This document shows, piece after piece, positions 22,808 through 34,875 of a stretch of DNA of 64,000 bases. The DNA comes from Dendrocalamus latiflorus. Its lineage: Eukaryota; Streptophyta; Magnoliopsida; Poales; Poaceae. Under the pieces are notes generated by a model. That model was not told the DNA's origin and did no database searches. It saw only the letters and a list, made by a program, of their open reading frames with translations. Numbering within the stretch: position 1 is the stretch's first letter; every line of letters starts with the position of its first letter. Position numbers and translations under genes: made by a program. The DNA lies in assembly GCA_017311315.1 (NCBI GenBank), contig CM029663.1, forward strand, positions 36,250,622 to 36,314,621, in the 5' to 3' direction.

Positions 22808-23955
22808 GTGTCACGCGCCGGGTGGCAGGGCAGGCAGGCGATAGGTTTGCAGCGTCGGCAATCAGGTCAGCAGCATGCAGACCAGCTTAGTCCTACATCT
22901 ATCACTGGCCGCCACGAGTGCAAGTGCACGTGCGTACGGTGCATGCATGGATGTCCACGCACTCACAGTAGGTTTGCTGCTCACATGTAACGTTGGCGCG
23001 TGGTGCGTGCAATGTATGTACATTTGCATGCGCCAGGGGCTCATTCATCTTATTGACGCTGAGGAAAATGTCATTCGCACACAGAGCTAGGATGTACCAA
23101 ACACTCAGCTTTCTAAAATCATCAAATTCTAATTCTCATAGAAAACAAAGTAAAAAATAAACTAATAAAGAGAGATATATTTAGGATGGATTCTCGTAGG
23201 AAATCAGCATACCTAAAACAAAAATACCCTTTGAAGTTTAAAAAAATTACCTGTAATTTACCATCCATCTATCCCCGATCGACCGCTCCGCCACATCCGA
23301 GTGTCCCCTTCCCCTCTCACTCTACCTGCCCGTGCTCCCCCTCCCCCTTCCCCTCCACGCCTCTCCCCACCCCGAGCCCCGACCTCAATATCGTAGCTGA
23401 CCCTGTCTTCCATGCCGCCATCCCACGACCTCAACTTATACCCACCCAATCCACCACCACCTCCTCCTCGTCATATCCTATTGAATCCACCCTGAGGTAT
23501 GCTTTATCTCCTCTCGCGCTCGAATCCCTACCCCTAGTACCACTGAGCTCACGCCCAGTCAATGGCCCTCCTCCCCACACATGGAGATTAGGTTGGTGCC
23601 GCCACACTATTGCAGGTTTGGAATTCGAGATCAAGATGTTCTAATGGCCAAATCTGGGGCGGTAGGGATCACTTGAAGGCCCCACTTTAAGGTGGATTTA
23701 CCCAACTTGGGAGATGAGGGGAGTGATTGGCGACGAGTCTTGACAGGTTTTATTTTTTGTCAGTGGATCAAAGTGTGGGAATGATCTACGTGGTCTCTGC
23801 AGCAAGGATCAGTTTGTTTCTTGATTCTCATGCCACAGTTGGTGTTGCCCTCTATGGGTTGTTCTTGCCGGGTTCAGCATGAGTCTGGTGAAGGATGGCA
23901 TCGACATGGAGGGAACCCTGGAGATCGGCATGGGTGAGTCGTGCAACACGAGCAA
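22808..23955. other. Spacer between M1 and M2
   Basis: There is no element I can define. A 152-codon plus-strand frame (23186-23644) is proline- and serine-rich with no domain and has only base-composition support. About 23045-23090 shares a GCTGAGGAAAATGTC ... AGCTAG block with 49405-49440. The last 85 bases hold an open exon-like stretch, listed separately. Confidence 0.45.
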
Positions 23956-23965
23956 TGAGATCAAG
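23879..23965 (+). other. Exon-like open stretch interrupted by M2
   Basis: From ATG at 23879 the frame reads MSLVKDGIDMEGTLEIGMGE and stays open to the M2 insertion point. Across the M2 target duplication the frame would continue NEIK then LCSVP and a stop. The codons look protein-like, with acidic and hydrophobic residues in reasonable balance, but I do not recognise the family. A pyrimidine tract and GGGTTCAG lie just upstream, compatible with a splice acceptor. It could be a captured or decayed host exon, or chance. Confidence 0.3.
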
Positions 23966-24400
23966 GAATTTTTTAAATAATCCATTTTTCATTTAGAAAT
24001 GAAAAATTATACCTACTTTTTATTTTGTTATAGAAGTAACCATCTGTCCCCCAACCGTTGAGCGAATGGCCCCTGTCGCCCAACGGCCGAGCAATAGGGA
24101 GGTAGTCGCCCAATCGTTAGGCCACATAAATGAAATAACTGAACGGTTGGGCTATAAATGCTGTCACCCAACCATTCGGTGACAACACCCTCCAGCCGCC
24201 CAACAGTTCGGTGACTGGATGGGCTACATAAGTCGCGCGGCCGAGCGACCGCGCTATCGCTCCGCCTCATGCAAGAACAGAAAGAGAGGGAGAAGAGGAG
24301 ACAAAAGGGAGAGGGAGAGGGAGAAGGAAAAAGAGAAGAGGATAGGGAGAAGGAGAAGAGGAGGTTCAGCTATTTTTGCGAGAAGTAATTCATCCGTAAG
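23966..24400 (+). promoter_or_regulatory. M2 left arm: TIR, GTCGCCCAACGG repeats and GA-rich leader
   Basis: After the TIR come six or more GTCGCCCAACGG / CCGTTGGGCGAC-type motifs, then a TACATAAG sequence near 24225 as a weak TATA candidate, then a purine-rich leader (24275-24365) ending near GTAAGGTAAAAT, which offers a splice donor. The order matches M1, M3 and M4. Confidence 0.65.
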
Positions 24401-25170
24401 GTAAAATTTTTATATTTTTTAGTCTATGATTTTGTAGTAAGTAAATAATTTGTTTAGTGTAAAGAATAGTATAACTAGCATTCGTAGAAAATTATAGTTA
24501 GAGAAAAAATAGTATAATTTCAGTTAGATGGCTGGAAAGAAAAGCAAGAAGAGAGGAGAAAGAAAATAAAAGGGAGGACAAACGCGCATATAGTTAATTT
24601 ATTTTGTTGCGAATATTTAATTATGAGGATCCCGTGGTATGTTAGAGTACTTTGAAAATTTTTGGTATTGACGTTAAAATGCAAAACTTTAGTAGACAAT
24701 ATTTAGGATTAATTAGGAATGTCGTAAGTACATTGAAAATTCACATGAATAGTTAAACTGGTTTATTGCTATTTAAATTAGTATATCGTGTGCTTAATTA
24801 CTTAATTTATTTTGATAGTGTCATGTAAATTTTCCAAACATGTTAGGAATTATTTAGCGTAGGACAGAGGTTGAGTAGAGAGAGAAGAGCAGTGTCAGTT
24901 TGTGTGGGAGTAGATAGGGAGTCGATGCGTATTCAGGCAAAGGAAAGGGAGCGGTGTCGGTGTGAATGAGGAGGGGTTGACATAGGTAAAGGGGAAGAAA
25001 GAGAGCGGGCCGGAGTGGGCCAAGACTAATGGGTCGGCCGGGAGATAAAATCAATATGTTATATATTTACAAATATATGCACACAAATCAAATTATATGG
25101 GGATATATGTAAATATATTGACATAAATACATGTACATAGATGCATGCAATAAAATAATAATAAACGATG
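24401..25170 (+). other. M2 leader intron and promoter-distal spacer
   Basis: AT-rich sequence lies between the GA-rich leader and the first recognisable transposase codons. It contains a purine-rich stretch (24850-25020) and ATATATGTAAATATATT-type sequence near 25100. I see no coding region. Confidence 0.4.
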
Positions 25171-27137
25171 GGTATAGAGGGTGTGGAGGATGTTGCTCGT
25201 GATGAGGCTAACGCAGTAAATGCAGGAGAGAAAGATCGGCCACCGCATGCTAAGCCTACAGGACAGACTAATGAAGGGGAGCATAAGGAATACATAGTGT
25301 GTCAAATGGAGAGCGATGACCAGATGACCTGAGCTAAAGAGGAAGCTGTACAAGAGGACAATGAAGATGGTTGCCATGGGGATGAAGCTCCCATCTTCCA
25401 GGAATGGAACATGTTTACCATTAAGGGCGTTGCTGCTCATGACAAGCATGAATCACCATGGAAGTACCATGGGACAGAGGTTCAGTTGTACTCAATGTTT
25501 GTTGACAAGGCATCCTTGCAGGATACCATCAAGCTTTGAGTCCTGTCCTTGTAGCAGACGTTTCAGATCATGAAATCTAGCTAAGAGCAGTACAATGTAA
25601 AGTGCGAGCAGGCTAGTTGTCCTTGGCGGGTGCATGCATATAGACTGAGGCATCGTAACCTAATGTCCACATTCACAGCCAATTTAATGTATGGAGAGAT
25701 AGTGGAGAAGAAGGATAGGGTTGCTAAGCACATCATGGTGGCTATCGAGAAGAAATTCAAGCAAAAGATTAGGTATGCGAAAGCATGGTGTACAAGCAGA
25801 AGGTTTTGGAAATACAGTTCAGGTCTTTCCAGGGGGTGTATGACAACCTTCCTCATATGCTTTAGGTGCTGAAGAACAGAAACCCGGGCACATACACTGC
25901 TGTGAAAGACAAGCCATCTAGAATGTAGCTGGGTTTAATGGTATTATAGAGGGCCTTCTTAGCCTTTTGTGCCTATATCAAGGCTTTTAGGCATATGCTG
26001 CCCGTGATTTTAGTTGAAGACAACTTTTTGTCCAGGAAATACAATGGCCAGATCCTTACGGCCATTGGCATTGATGGCAATAATCAAATTCTACCCTTGG
26101 CCATCGTATTTGTCGAAAGTGAGAATTACAATAACTGGTTGTGGTTCCTTCAACATTTGAGGGTGGGAGTTGTTGGAGCTCATCCTGGTGTGTGCATAAT
26201 CCATGATTGCCATGCTGGGATGCTGAAGGCCATAAGAAAACTTTGACAAGACCCCGAGGAGCCATTCCCTTGGCCAGATATGAGGAACAGATGGTGCACT
26301 CGCTACTTGGGGGCCAACTTCTTCAAGCAGTTCCCGTAGCAACTGTTGATGAAACTATTCAAGAGGTTGGGTATGCAGAACCAGCATCACAAAATTGATG
26401 CTCTATGGGCACTGTTGGATTAGTACAGCAAGATGCACATCGACGAGAGGAACAAATGACCGGCTATTCCTAGGGCGGCACAACCCGAACGCCTCACACC
26501 ACTGGCAGAGCCTAAAACTAGTGGTCCGAGGAGGAGGACCTCGCGGAACATCAAGTACTTATCCCACTGGATCGAGGCAGAGCCATTAGAGAAGTGGTCC
26601 CTACTGCACGACAGGGATGACGCAAGGTATGGCATAATGACCACTAACCTTGCAGAGGTGTACAACTAGGTTCTTAGGGGCCTTCGTTTTTAGCCCTTCA
26701 TCGTCATCGTGGAAGGTGTTCTACACATCACAATCAGCTATTTCAGGGAGAGGCATGCAAATGCCACACTTCGTATCACGAAGCCACAAACACCGTACTG
26801 CTCAAAGATTACATCGTACATGTAGGCAAAGACAGAGAAGGGTTAGTCGCACACAGTGTACATGATGGACAATACGGAGCATCATTTTGATGTGCTCCTC
26901 GGGGATAGAGCTGGATTTGGGATGGCTCGTTGTCTTCTCACCCACGACGTATGCCTTAGAGATCATGTGAATGAACCTAACTACACGTGCAACAAGCTGA
27001 ACCTCTTACACAAGCCACGCTCTCATGTCCTCATTGCATGTGGGATTGCGCACAGCCTGTCCTTACGGTGGCTCTCGCAGTTTTGGGCACATGTTCAACG
27101 CCCTTCCTGTTCAGATCAACGTGACCTAATGAGGTAG
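25171..27137 (+). pseudogene. mudrA-like transposase of M2
   Basis: The acidic region GEHKEYIVCQMESDD is followed by EVQLYSMFVDKASLQDTIKL, then QYNVKCEQASCPWRVHAYRL (CCHC-like finger) and NLMSTFTANLMYGEIVEKK. In the catalytic region the first catalytic aspartate context (VDGTFL in relatives) reads VEDNFLSRKYNGQILTAIGIDGNNQILPLAIVFVESEN, so the Asp at that position is Glu. IIHDCHAGMLKAIRK keeps the second acidic site. The SWIM finger TCNKLNLLHKPRSH has Arg in place of a zinc-binding Cys. Many stops and frame changes are present. Relatives with fewer lesions are M1 (N-terminal) and M4 (C-terminal). Confidence 0.8.
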
Positions 27138-27730
27138 CTTTCTGCAGTGACGTGATCTAACGAGGTAGCTTTTCGTAGCAACGTAATGCAACGACCCAGT
27201 TTTGTGTAGGATGTGACCTGACCAAGCAGCTTTGTGCTGCGACATGACCCAACGAGCCAGCTTTGTGTAGGATGTGATCCAATGAGCCAGCTTTGCACAC
27301 AACGTGACCCAACAAGGTAGCTTTGCATAAGATGTGACCCAAGGAGGCAGCTTTGTGCTACGACATGACCTAATGACATAGCTTTGCGCAGCGACACAAG
27401 GCAAGGCTACAATACGGTTCATCACCAGGCCCGGTGCATTGCGAACGCCAAATTTACTTCAACCAAATTACGCTCCAACCGAATTGCAAACTTTAACTTT
27501 ATTTGTAGTGTCAATCCATGAAGTGCAGCACCATTTCTTCTTGTGTGTGTACTAGTACTAAGAGTACAATTACTATCAGGTTGTAACTTCATTTACAAAC
27601 TTTAACTTTATTTGCCAGCCTTGCGTAGTAACAAGACCAGATGTGGCAACCTTGTGCAGTGACAAGACTAGATGAGATAGCCTTGCGCAATGATAAGACC
27701 AGATGAGATAACTTTAAGTAGCAATGTGAT
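27120..27730 (+). repeat. Tandem arrays between the M2 genes
   Basis: 27120-27410 has about eight diverged units reading GTAGCTTTGCGCAGCGACATGACC(T/C)AACGAG, near 38 bp. 27620-27730 has a few more reading AGCCTTGCGCAATGATAAGACCAGATGAGAT. They match the M1 array (reverse complement) and the M4 array. Minus-strand frames through the first block are periodic artefacts. Confidence 0.85.
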
Positions 27731-27830
27731 GCTACGCTGGTACACGAATCGTCCGGCGTGCCACTACCTCACGGACGCCAACATGCCCAAACCGAATTGG
27801 ACTTCTCAAGTGTACGCCACATTGGGTTAG

Positions 27831-27850
27831 GCTATAAGTACTACCCCTTG
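27831..27850 (+). promoter_or_regulatory. Core promoter of the M2 GRF-type gene
   Basis: GGCTATAAGTACTACCCCTT lies about 60 bases upstream of the ATG at 27897. The same block occurs at the same distance before the M4 gene (56899-56918), so it is conserved between copies. Confidence 0.65.
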
Positions 27851-27896
27851 CGCGGCATGTTTTCCTCCACCACAACTACAACACTACATCGTGAGC

Positions 27897-28622
27897 ATGG
27901 AGAAGTAATGGAAGGAGCTCACCTAACTCGCAAGGGCTACTGCAGCCCGGGATGAACAAGCATAGCATGCTAGGAGGCCACCTTCATGAAGCGAAGCCCC
28001 CCGTACCTCCAACCTCCTAAGAGATGTCCCTTGTACCTTCAACCCCAACCATACCTCAACGTACCCACCGAGCATTCACTGTAAGACCCGCCTGTGAGGG
28101 TGACGCCCCCCTATAATGGTGTAGGGACACATGCAAGTTCTTTAATTCCATGGAGTGGTTGAGCTTAGCCATGCGTTACTGGGGTTGCAGTAACTACACC
28201 TAGGACTATCCCGATCGGCGTTGGGACATGGCCTGCTACTGGCAGCTGGTAAGAATGGGTTACAATACATTCCCTTACCAGTTCTCTTGTATGGCACGCA
28301 CTAACATCCTCTCCCATCTACCTGTAGTCTCTGGGTCCACTATGTGCCTACTACAATTGGATCGACGATCCACCCGCACGACCAGTGGAGTCTTGACTGC
28401 GAGGAGTGGGATGCCAAGTTCACCGCGAGAGAATATAGGAGCACCACCATGAAGAAGAGCGCAGTGATCATATCCGGTGAGATGTGCAGGCTCATCTCGA
28501 GGCATGCAGGCATAAGGAGCGCGAGGCTCATGATGAGGAGTGCGAGAAAAAGTGTGAACTCGCAGCCAAGGCAATGGCAGTGGGCGAGGAGTACAACGCT
28601 GACCTCACAAGGAAGTGTAAAT
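27897..28622 (+). pseudogene. GRF-type zinc-finger gene of M2
   Basis: ATG at 27897 is followed after two codons by TAA, the same premature stop as in M4, where M1 has CAA. Downstream text in shifting frames gives LARATAARDEQA, then a block equivalent to FYWYRDACK..K, then CGNYAWD-like sequence, then a splice-like TACCTGTAG before CAYYNWIDDPPARPVES, a GRF-type CxxYxWID half. It ends in a Glu/Lys-rich helix (ECEKKCELAAKAMAV). Several stops and frame changes make it a pseudogene. The gene partners mudrA in this MULE family. Confidence 0.65.
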
Positions 28623-29374
28623 GGCCGTGATCCACATAGTAGTTTGAGGCATTCCGTAGCAACCCCCTGCAGGCTATATTGTTCATTTTTTGCACATACA
28701 TGTATTCTGTCATTAGTCGCATGCTTCCATCATAGTGTACCGTAGTAGTATCGATCTTTACATAAGCATTTATTGGATGCACTATGCCATGTATCCACAT
28801 CGTATGCATATCGGTTCAGGGACTCCTATATATTATATGTTCCTTGTCTCTCAACTTATCTTTGTTCGGAACATTTCAACACTCTTATACCTTCTGCTGT
28901 ATTTGAGCCATTTTTTTAACTAGGACCAATTCACTATACCAAAAAGGAAAATCATATTTTTCAGGACTTATGTCACATCTTAGGAGCATGTGAGAGTTTT
29001 TCCACAATTTTTATACCTCATTTAGTCTCTGTTTGTAAATAGCAGCTGTTATTACCATTTAAATTAAAAATCTAAAATTTTCTTTGAACAGTGCATTGAA
29101 ATATTTTTTTACCTCATTTACATGTTGAACAACACCACTGTGAATTTTCATAATTTTTGTAGGTTGTTTTCTATTTTAAATAAATTGGGCCTTCGATCTT
29201 TCTATACGGGTATGTTTGTCTTTTTTCGAAAGATAACGGTCTCCCCTAACGGTCAACTAACGGTAGTGACATATAGTGCAACTAATCTCAAGCTTAGTGC
29301 CATACAGTATTTACACCTTTCACCCACGGTTGTTTGTCCAACTGACCACTCTCCAGTGGCATAATTCTCTCAAA
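28623..29374. other. M2 3' region without a gene
   Basis: AT-rich sequence between the GRF-type gene and the right arm. It shows no supported coding region. CTAACGGTCAACTAACGG near 29240 resembles degenerate subterminal motifs. Confidence 0.45.
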
Positions 29375-29640
29375 AAATACACTAGGCTCCAGTCGCCCAA
29401 CCGCTGGGTGAGTGGCGATGCTGTCGCCTAGTGGTTGGGCAAAAGCACCTGTCATCCGACCGTTAAGTGACTGCATCCCTGTCGCCCAATGATAGAGCTA
29501 CTTCCCGCGTGTCGATCTGCCATTGGGCAGTAGGGTCCAATCGCCCAACGGTTCGGCTACAGGGGTTACTTCTGTAAAAAAAATAAAAACACAGGCATAA
29601 TTTTGTATTCCCAAATAAAAATGGATTATTTAAAAAATTC
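29375..29640. repeat. M2 right arm
   Basis: Seven or so GTCGCCCAACGG-type motifs are followed by an AT-rich spacer and the perfect TIR ending AATTC at 29640. Confidence 0.85.
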
Positions 29641-29650
29641 TGAGATCAAG

Positions 29651-30042
29651 CTCTGTAGTGTGCCCTAATACTGTAGTTTTGTGCATTCGTTAGTATGTGT
29701 GTCGCCTATTTGCATCGGGCATTGTGGTACTATTATTGCTCACCAGTGCTCACATTGGCATGCCATCTTATGTATATTGGGAGGGCTTGCTTATTGTACT
29801 GGAAAACAAATGGGGAAATAGGTTAAATCTGAGAGCTAAACACCTTATATGCACACAAGCTTAAGCTACAGGATAATGGACCATTGGGTATTATGATAGC
29901 ATGGTATGCATCACCAATCTGCTGAATTTGTAACTATGTTGCATTGATATTTAATTGTAGGTTATCCTAATAATACAGAACTCACACTCAAAGAGCTTTT
30001 CTTGAAGCACACAACCATAGCATGCTGATAAGGATGGGTCTA
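29651..30042. other. Unassigned sequence between M2 and an LTR
   Basis: No repeat or gene is recognised. If M2 is removed, this stretch joins directly to the spacer ending at 23955, so it may be the older host sequence or an older element. Confidence 0.4.
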
Positions 30043-32852
30043 TGTAACAGCCCCATTTTTAGCAACAGGGTCATCGTACAGACCGTAATAGCCCAAAAGT
30101 TCAGTTGCCGATAGAAGGAGTACAATGCCTGCTCATAAACATTTAAAAGGGATTAACTTGATTAAAAATAGGACCTAATGGTCAACTTTAGAAACATTAT
30201 GGACATCCAAGCCCAAAACTTAACTTACATTCAGAAGAACCGAAGAAATCTCCACAGGAACGTGTGAGTGCGGTCGTAACCCTAACACAAAAACTTGAAG
30301 CATCCTTTCCTCTTTCTATCTGTTTTGTTGGAATTAAGCAAGATTGAGTACACTATGTACTCAACAAGCCACACAGGAAAATGCTATTTAACAAAATGCA
30401 AGTATTTCAAGGCATGGAATGTGTTGTGTTCATTATTACTATTTTTCTGGACACAAGTTTGTTGGTAAGGAACTTCATATTTTTAAAACAGCAAAACAAT
30501 ATTTAATTAACAGAAAAGGGGGTTTGTTAACCATACTTTCCATTACCAAATTATCAAAATCTACTTATGCCTTGTTATTGGAATCACCTATGAAACACAA
30601 CTCCATTATCTAGAAGCATAGCGTATTCGAATACCATTTGTTTACTCTAGAGAGTTGCCCAGCTTTACCCACAAAATTTCTCAAACTCTCAATATCCAAA
30701 CACGTAACAGGTAACATGCGACTGAGTTGAGAAAATAAGGTCTTTCACTGATCTTCTCTTTCTAGTCTCTACCCGGTAGGTTATAGACCACACATTATCG
30801 GGTATCCACTAGCCAATGTAGAATGCTACTACCTGATTCTGAGTAGACCTACTATTGTCAAGTATGGATTTACCGCTCCCATACCACTCCCCATAGGCCG
30901 TTCCTGTGCCGAGAACCACATCTTCCTATAGATATTTAACTAATTTGAGCAGTTACTATATCAGGTTTGACAAGCCAACACTTGTGGTTGAGCGATTTAT
31001 GTGTCTTTTACTTAGCTTAAGATTCTAGTCCTTACTTTACACCACGAGGCAGCCATCCACAACCTAGATCCCTAGTGCTCTATGGCACTGCCACCAATCC
31101 ATCCCAAGCCTCCTCCCTAAGGTAAGGCCATGGACTCCAATCATCTAGTGGCTTTCCACAATTCATCCTTAACCCTAGTTCAATTTTATAAATCTATCGA
31201 CAAAATACCAAAATATTTAGTAGTGCAAAACATTTTAGATCAACTATTCTACAAACTATTATACAGTAATTAAATATTACTAATGTTGTCAAGGTGAATA
31301 TGGCCTCAAGTTAAACATAGCATTTGCTGGTGGTAGGACATAACTAATTTTCATATTATTCTAAACTGTTATTTTTAAATAAATAATATTGCATAAATAA
31401 AGAATAATGAAAGTATTGATAATTAAATAATTTAAAAGATGTAGCTTCAACATCATCAAAAACATGTGTCTTGCATTTTTATCCATAGTCTTATTATTTT
31501 ACTATAGTCTTCAGGCTTATGTCAACAGTTTTACGCCTTCTGTAACTCTTCCATTACTAGCTAGCTGAATCCTGTTGCTAACGCAAAGAACCAAACCAAA
31601 TAAGTTCCAGCCTTGCAAAATGCAAGCTAGGAACAAAAGCAATAAAATAACAAGGAAAGACAAAAGAAAATGGGTTTGGGTGGTTAGAGTTTAAGCGGTG
31701 CTTAGGTTGGCTGAACAGGGTTGAAATTGGGCTAGATTGGTCCGAGATGGTCAAAATGGCTATAGATATGTTGGATGGATTTTGGAATAAATAATAATAA
31801 CAGGCTGACATATAGTGGAGGATTGGTTTTGGAATAGTGTGGGTTTGGGTTTTGTTGGGACTTGAGTTGGCGGAATGGTTTAAATGGAATCGAAATGGTC
31901 AAAATGGGTATAATACTGATATTAGGAATTTTTTGATGAACAGTGCTTGCTACAATGGTGAACAATGCTAGGCCAGCCCATTGTGAACAGTGCTAAATTG
32001 TGCTCACAGCTCTGCTCTGTTTCAAAAATGAATGGCCATATGGGCTAGTCGTTCGGCCTAATGGTGTGTGACTGCCCGGGGCGCTTGAACCATGGCACAT
32101 AGATAGGCACGGATGGAACACGTCCCTGTTCCTCTATCTTCAGCCAAAACTGACGCAGAACAGAGCACGGCAGCACAGTGGCGACCACAACCATCCGGCT
32201 TCGACGAAGCTCGACCGCGGCCAAGGGTGGTGTGGATGGACTCTACTAGGTTCAGTGATTCCATTTTTGGGGATTAGGGGCGTGGGAAAAGGGCAATGGT
32301 GGCCAGTGGTGAGGGGTGGTACTACGGACTCCACCATGGCACTAGAGTGCTTTAGTAGCTTTTCAATGAGGGTGAAGCTTATTTAACCATCTACGGGACA
32401 AGGAAAAGTGAGTAGTGGTGGTTGTCTTGGCCGAAGTTGCTTGGTTTGGGTTGTCCACAATGAGGGCTAATCGGTCGGCATTGACTCATGGTGCTAACAT
32501 GATAGAGCTTAAGAATTGGTTTGGTGAGATTAGCTATGAGCTTGCGATGGCCCAAGGATGTTATCATTGTGAGGAATCAAACTACTATGGCTAGGAGCAA
32601 AGGATCAGTTGGGTGGGCATACGGGCTTAGGGAAGTGTGGCTGAGGTAGCGTGATGCAAGATAGCTCACGGGAGTGGTTTAGGCGGGCGATTGAGGTTTG
32701 CGTGAAGTGCTTCAGACGGCCAAACGAGCTTTAAAGCAGCACTATGGCAGTGGGAGTAGCAAGCTGGGCACGACGGCACTGGCGCGTGGAGGTCTCGATG
32801 GCCTAGGGCGGGTCGGCGAAGGGAGTTACGGGCGAGGTGACGAAGAAGGTAA
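30043..32852. mobile_element. Gypsy-like LTR sequence, 3' side unresolved
   Basis: It starts TGTAACAGCCCCATTTTT, like other grass gypsy LTRs, and has the GAGTACACTATGTACTCAACAAG block (near 30345) seen in diverged form in the 9043-12183 solo LTR. Around 31930-31990 it has repeated GAACAGTGCT motifs. No primer site or protein domain is seen before the CACTA insertion at 32853, and the 3' end was not found beyond it. I treat it as a decayed or truncated LTR. Short frames on both strands are not supported as genes. Confidence 0.45.
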
Positions 32853-33504
32853 CACTACTACAAAAAGGATCATCCTGGATGTCTCATCACAAATGGTTTA
32901 ACACAAATTGTTAGTGATAAAGTTACCACAAACGATTTTACAAGATAGATCATCTAAGTTCATCGTGATGGAAAGAACCATCTGTGATGACCTACTTATC
33001 ACAGATGATTTTTATTTCAATCCATCTGTGATACATCATAGATAGTTCAAAACAAAAACTGTCTGTGATGTTTGTACTTATCACAGATGGTCTTTATTCC
33101 AATTGTCCATAATGTATCACAGACGGTTTAGAATAAAAACCCTCTGTGATGACCTACTTATCACAGATGGTTCTAGGTACCGTCTGTAATAATATTTCAA
33201 CGTACCCACTCTGGCTAACTTTGAATTTCTCGCTCATCTCACTGGATTTGCTCTTTAAAATAGAAGGTTCGATTGTTCCTCTCCTCATCTCCTCTTCTCA
33301 CTTCTCCTCCTCCACTCCTCCTCTGCTCGTCTCCTCTTCTCCTCATCTCCCCTTCTCTCTTCTCACTTCTCCTCCACTTCTCCTTGCCAAATTTTCCCTT
33401 AAAATAGAAGGATCGGTCGGCTCTTCTTCTCCTCATCTCCTTTTCTCTCTTCTCACTTCTCCTCCTCTCCTTCCCCACCTCTTCTTCAATCTCATCCATT
33501 CGAT

Positions 33505-33604
33505 TTTGCTATATTTGGATGCTCAAAAATTTGGCTAAGTCTTCATTTTTACCGTGGCCTGAATGTCCAAAATTTGGCTAAGTATTTATTTTTACCGTGA
33601 CTTG
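33505..33604 (-). repeat. Minisatellite units left of the nested CACTA
   Basis: About two units of TTGGATGNCCAAAATTTGGCTAAGT...TTTTTACCGTG lie in the opposite sense to the units at 34876-35150. Confidence 0.8.
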
Positions 33605-34875
33605 CACTGCTACAAAAATGGTCATCACAAACGGCTCAAAACCGTCATCACAGACAGCTCAAAACCATCATCACAGACAGCTCAAAACCATCATCACAGA
33701 CGGTTTCTGAACCGTCTAAATTTATGTGTCTGTGACAATAGGTGACTATCATAAACGGCTCTCGAATCATCTGTGATAAGATACAACACATATGGTTTTA
33801 GTTAAGAATCATCTGTGATAGTCTATTATCATGAATGGTTCTAGTTAAGAACCATCTGTGATTGTGTTCTAGCATCCTCATAAATAGGCCTCCTTTATTT
33901 CATCAATATTCTTTAATTGCTCTACAAAACAGCGCAATCAGGGAATATAGATGAACCAAAGTAGGCTTATTTATGATGGCAAGATCATCGTGCAATAAAC
34001 TTTATCGCCATGTCTTCATCCTACAATAAAACATGAATTTCAACAAGGGCCGAAACCCTGGCCATCCATCAATCATCACAAGAAGTAAGGCATCAATAAT
34101 TAATTTTCACGTGCACGAGCATCAAGATTTACATAGCCAAAACCCTAGCCATTCTCAAATTTTGGATGGGGAATATATCACCGGAGATGAAGGAGAGGCG
34201 ATGACAGCGTCACCATTGTGTCACAATGGTGACACTGCACAAGACACTCTTACGACACTTGGAATAAGAGTGTATTGTGCAGTGAACCGTGGTATCACAA
34301 CCGAAGGCGGAGGAGCTCACAACGGTAGTCAACGTCATCGAGGGGAAGGGGCACTTCGGTTTGGAGGAGGAAGCAGGAATAAGGAGTGGATAAACTAGGA
34401 GCAGTAGAAAATGTTGGTTCTTAGAGTGAACTTGGGGGAAAGGGAGCGAGGGATTAATAAGGGGCGAGAGGTAGGAGGAGGCCGATGCCTGACGTTTGAT
34501 GAGGAGAGAATGGATGGTTGAGTTCAAAATCCTAGCAGAGATGCCACAGATCGGTTATGTGACATTATCACAAACGGTTTGGACTAAAAACTATCTGTGA
34601 TGTATGCTGACATTACATACAGTTTTTAATCCTAACCGCCTATGATAATATCATAGATGGATCAAAACAAAAATCATAAGTGATAAGTACAGATATCACA
34701 GATGAAGTTTGAAATAAAACCATCTGTGATAAGTAACTCATCACAGACAATTCTTTCCATCACGGTGAACTTAGACAGTTCATCTTGTAAAACCGATTGT
34801 GGTAACTTTATCACTAACGATCTGTGTCGAACCATCTGTGATAAAGTATCCAGGATGATTCTTTTTGTACTAGTG
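33605..34875. mobile_element. Inner CACTA element nested in the outer one, TSD TTG
   Basis: The left end is CACTGCTACAAAAATGG and the right end, reversed, is CACTAGTACAAAAAGAA. TTG flanks both sides (33602-33604 and 34876-34878). It is 1,271 bp with ACAGACGG-type arms. Its right arm resembles the outer element's left arm over about 200 bp, while its left arm resembles the large CACTA at 39190. The open frames in its centre (for example 34033-34398) show no domain and are not supported. Removing it restores an unbroken minisatellite unit at the junction. Confidence 0.85.

Larger units (their letters stand above)
23966..29640 (+). mobile_element. MULE M2, perfect TIRs and 10-bp duplication
   Basis: The left end GAATTTTTTAAATAATCC and the reversed right end are identical over 18 bases. 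Both flanks are TGAGATCAAG (23956-23965 and 29641-29650), a 10-bp target duplication typical of Mutator-like elements. Inside, on the plus strand, are the subterminal repeats and leader (23966-24400), a leader intron (about 24401-25170), a mudrA-like transposase (25171-27137), tandem arrays (27120-27730) and a GRF-type gene (27897-28622). Both genes are broken. Intact ends and duplication show that it inserted more recently than M1. Confidence 0.92.

Noticed and set aside
23186..23644. 152-codon proline/serine-rich open frame
   Set aside because: Composition comes from a CCTCC-rich stretch, there is no domain or family likeness, and the minus strand is equally open.
27126..27425. Minus-strand frames of about 90-100 codons over 27.1-27.4 kb
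   Set aside because: They are periodic translations of a tandem repeat and repeat themselves in three frames.
34033..34398. 121-codon frame inside the nested CACTA
   Set aside because: No domain, no conserved counterpart in the other non-autonomous copies.
32853..34875. CACTA with ends 32853 and 34875
   Set aside because: The arms are similar, but flanks TAA and TTG differ, while the nested pairing gives two matching duplications and a clean empty site.
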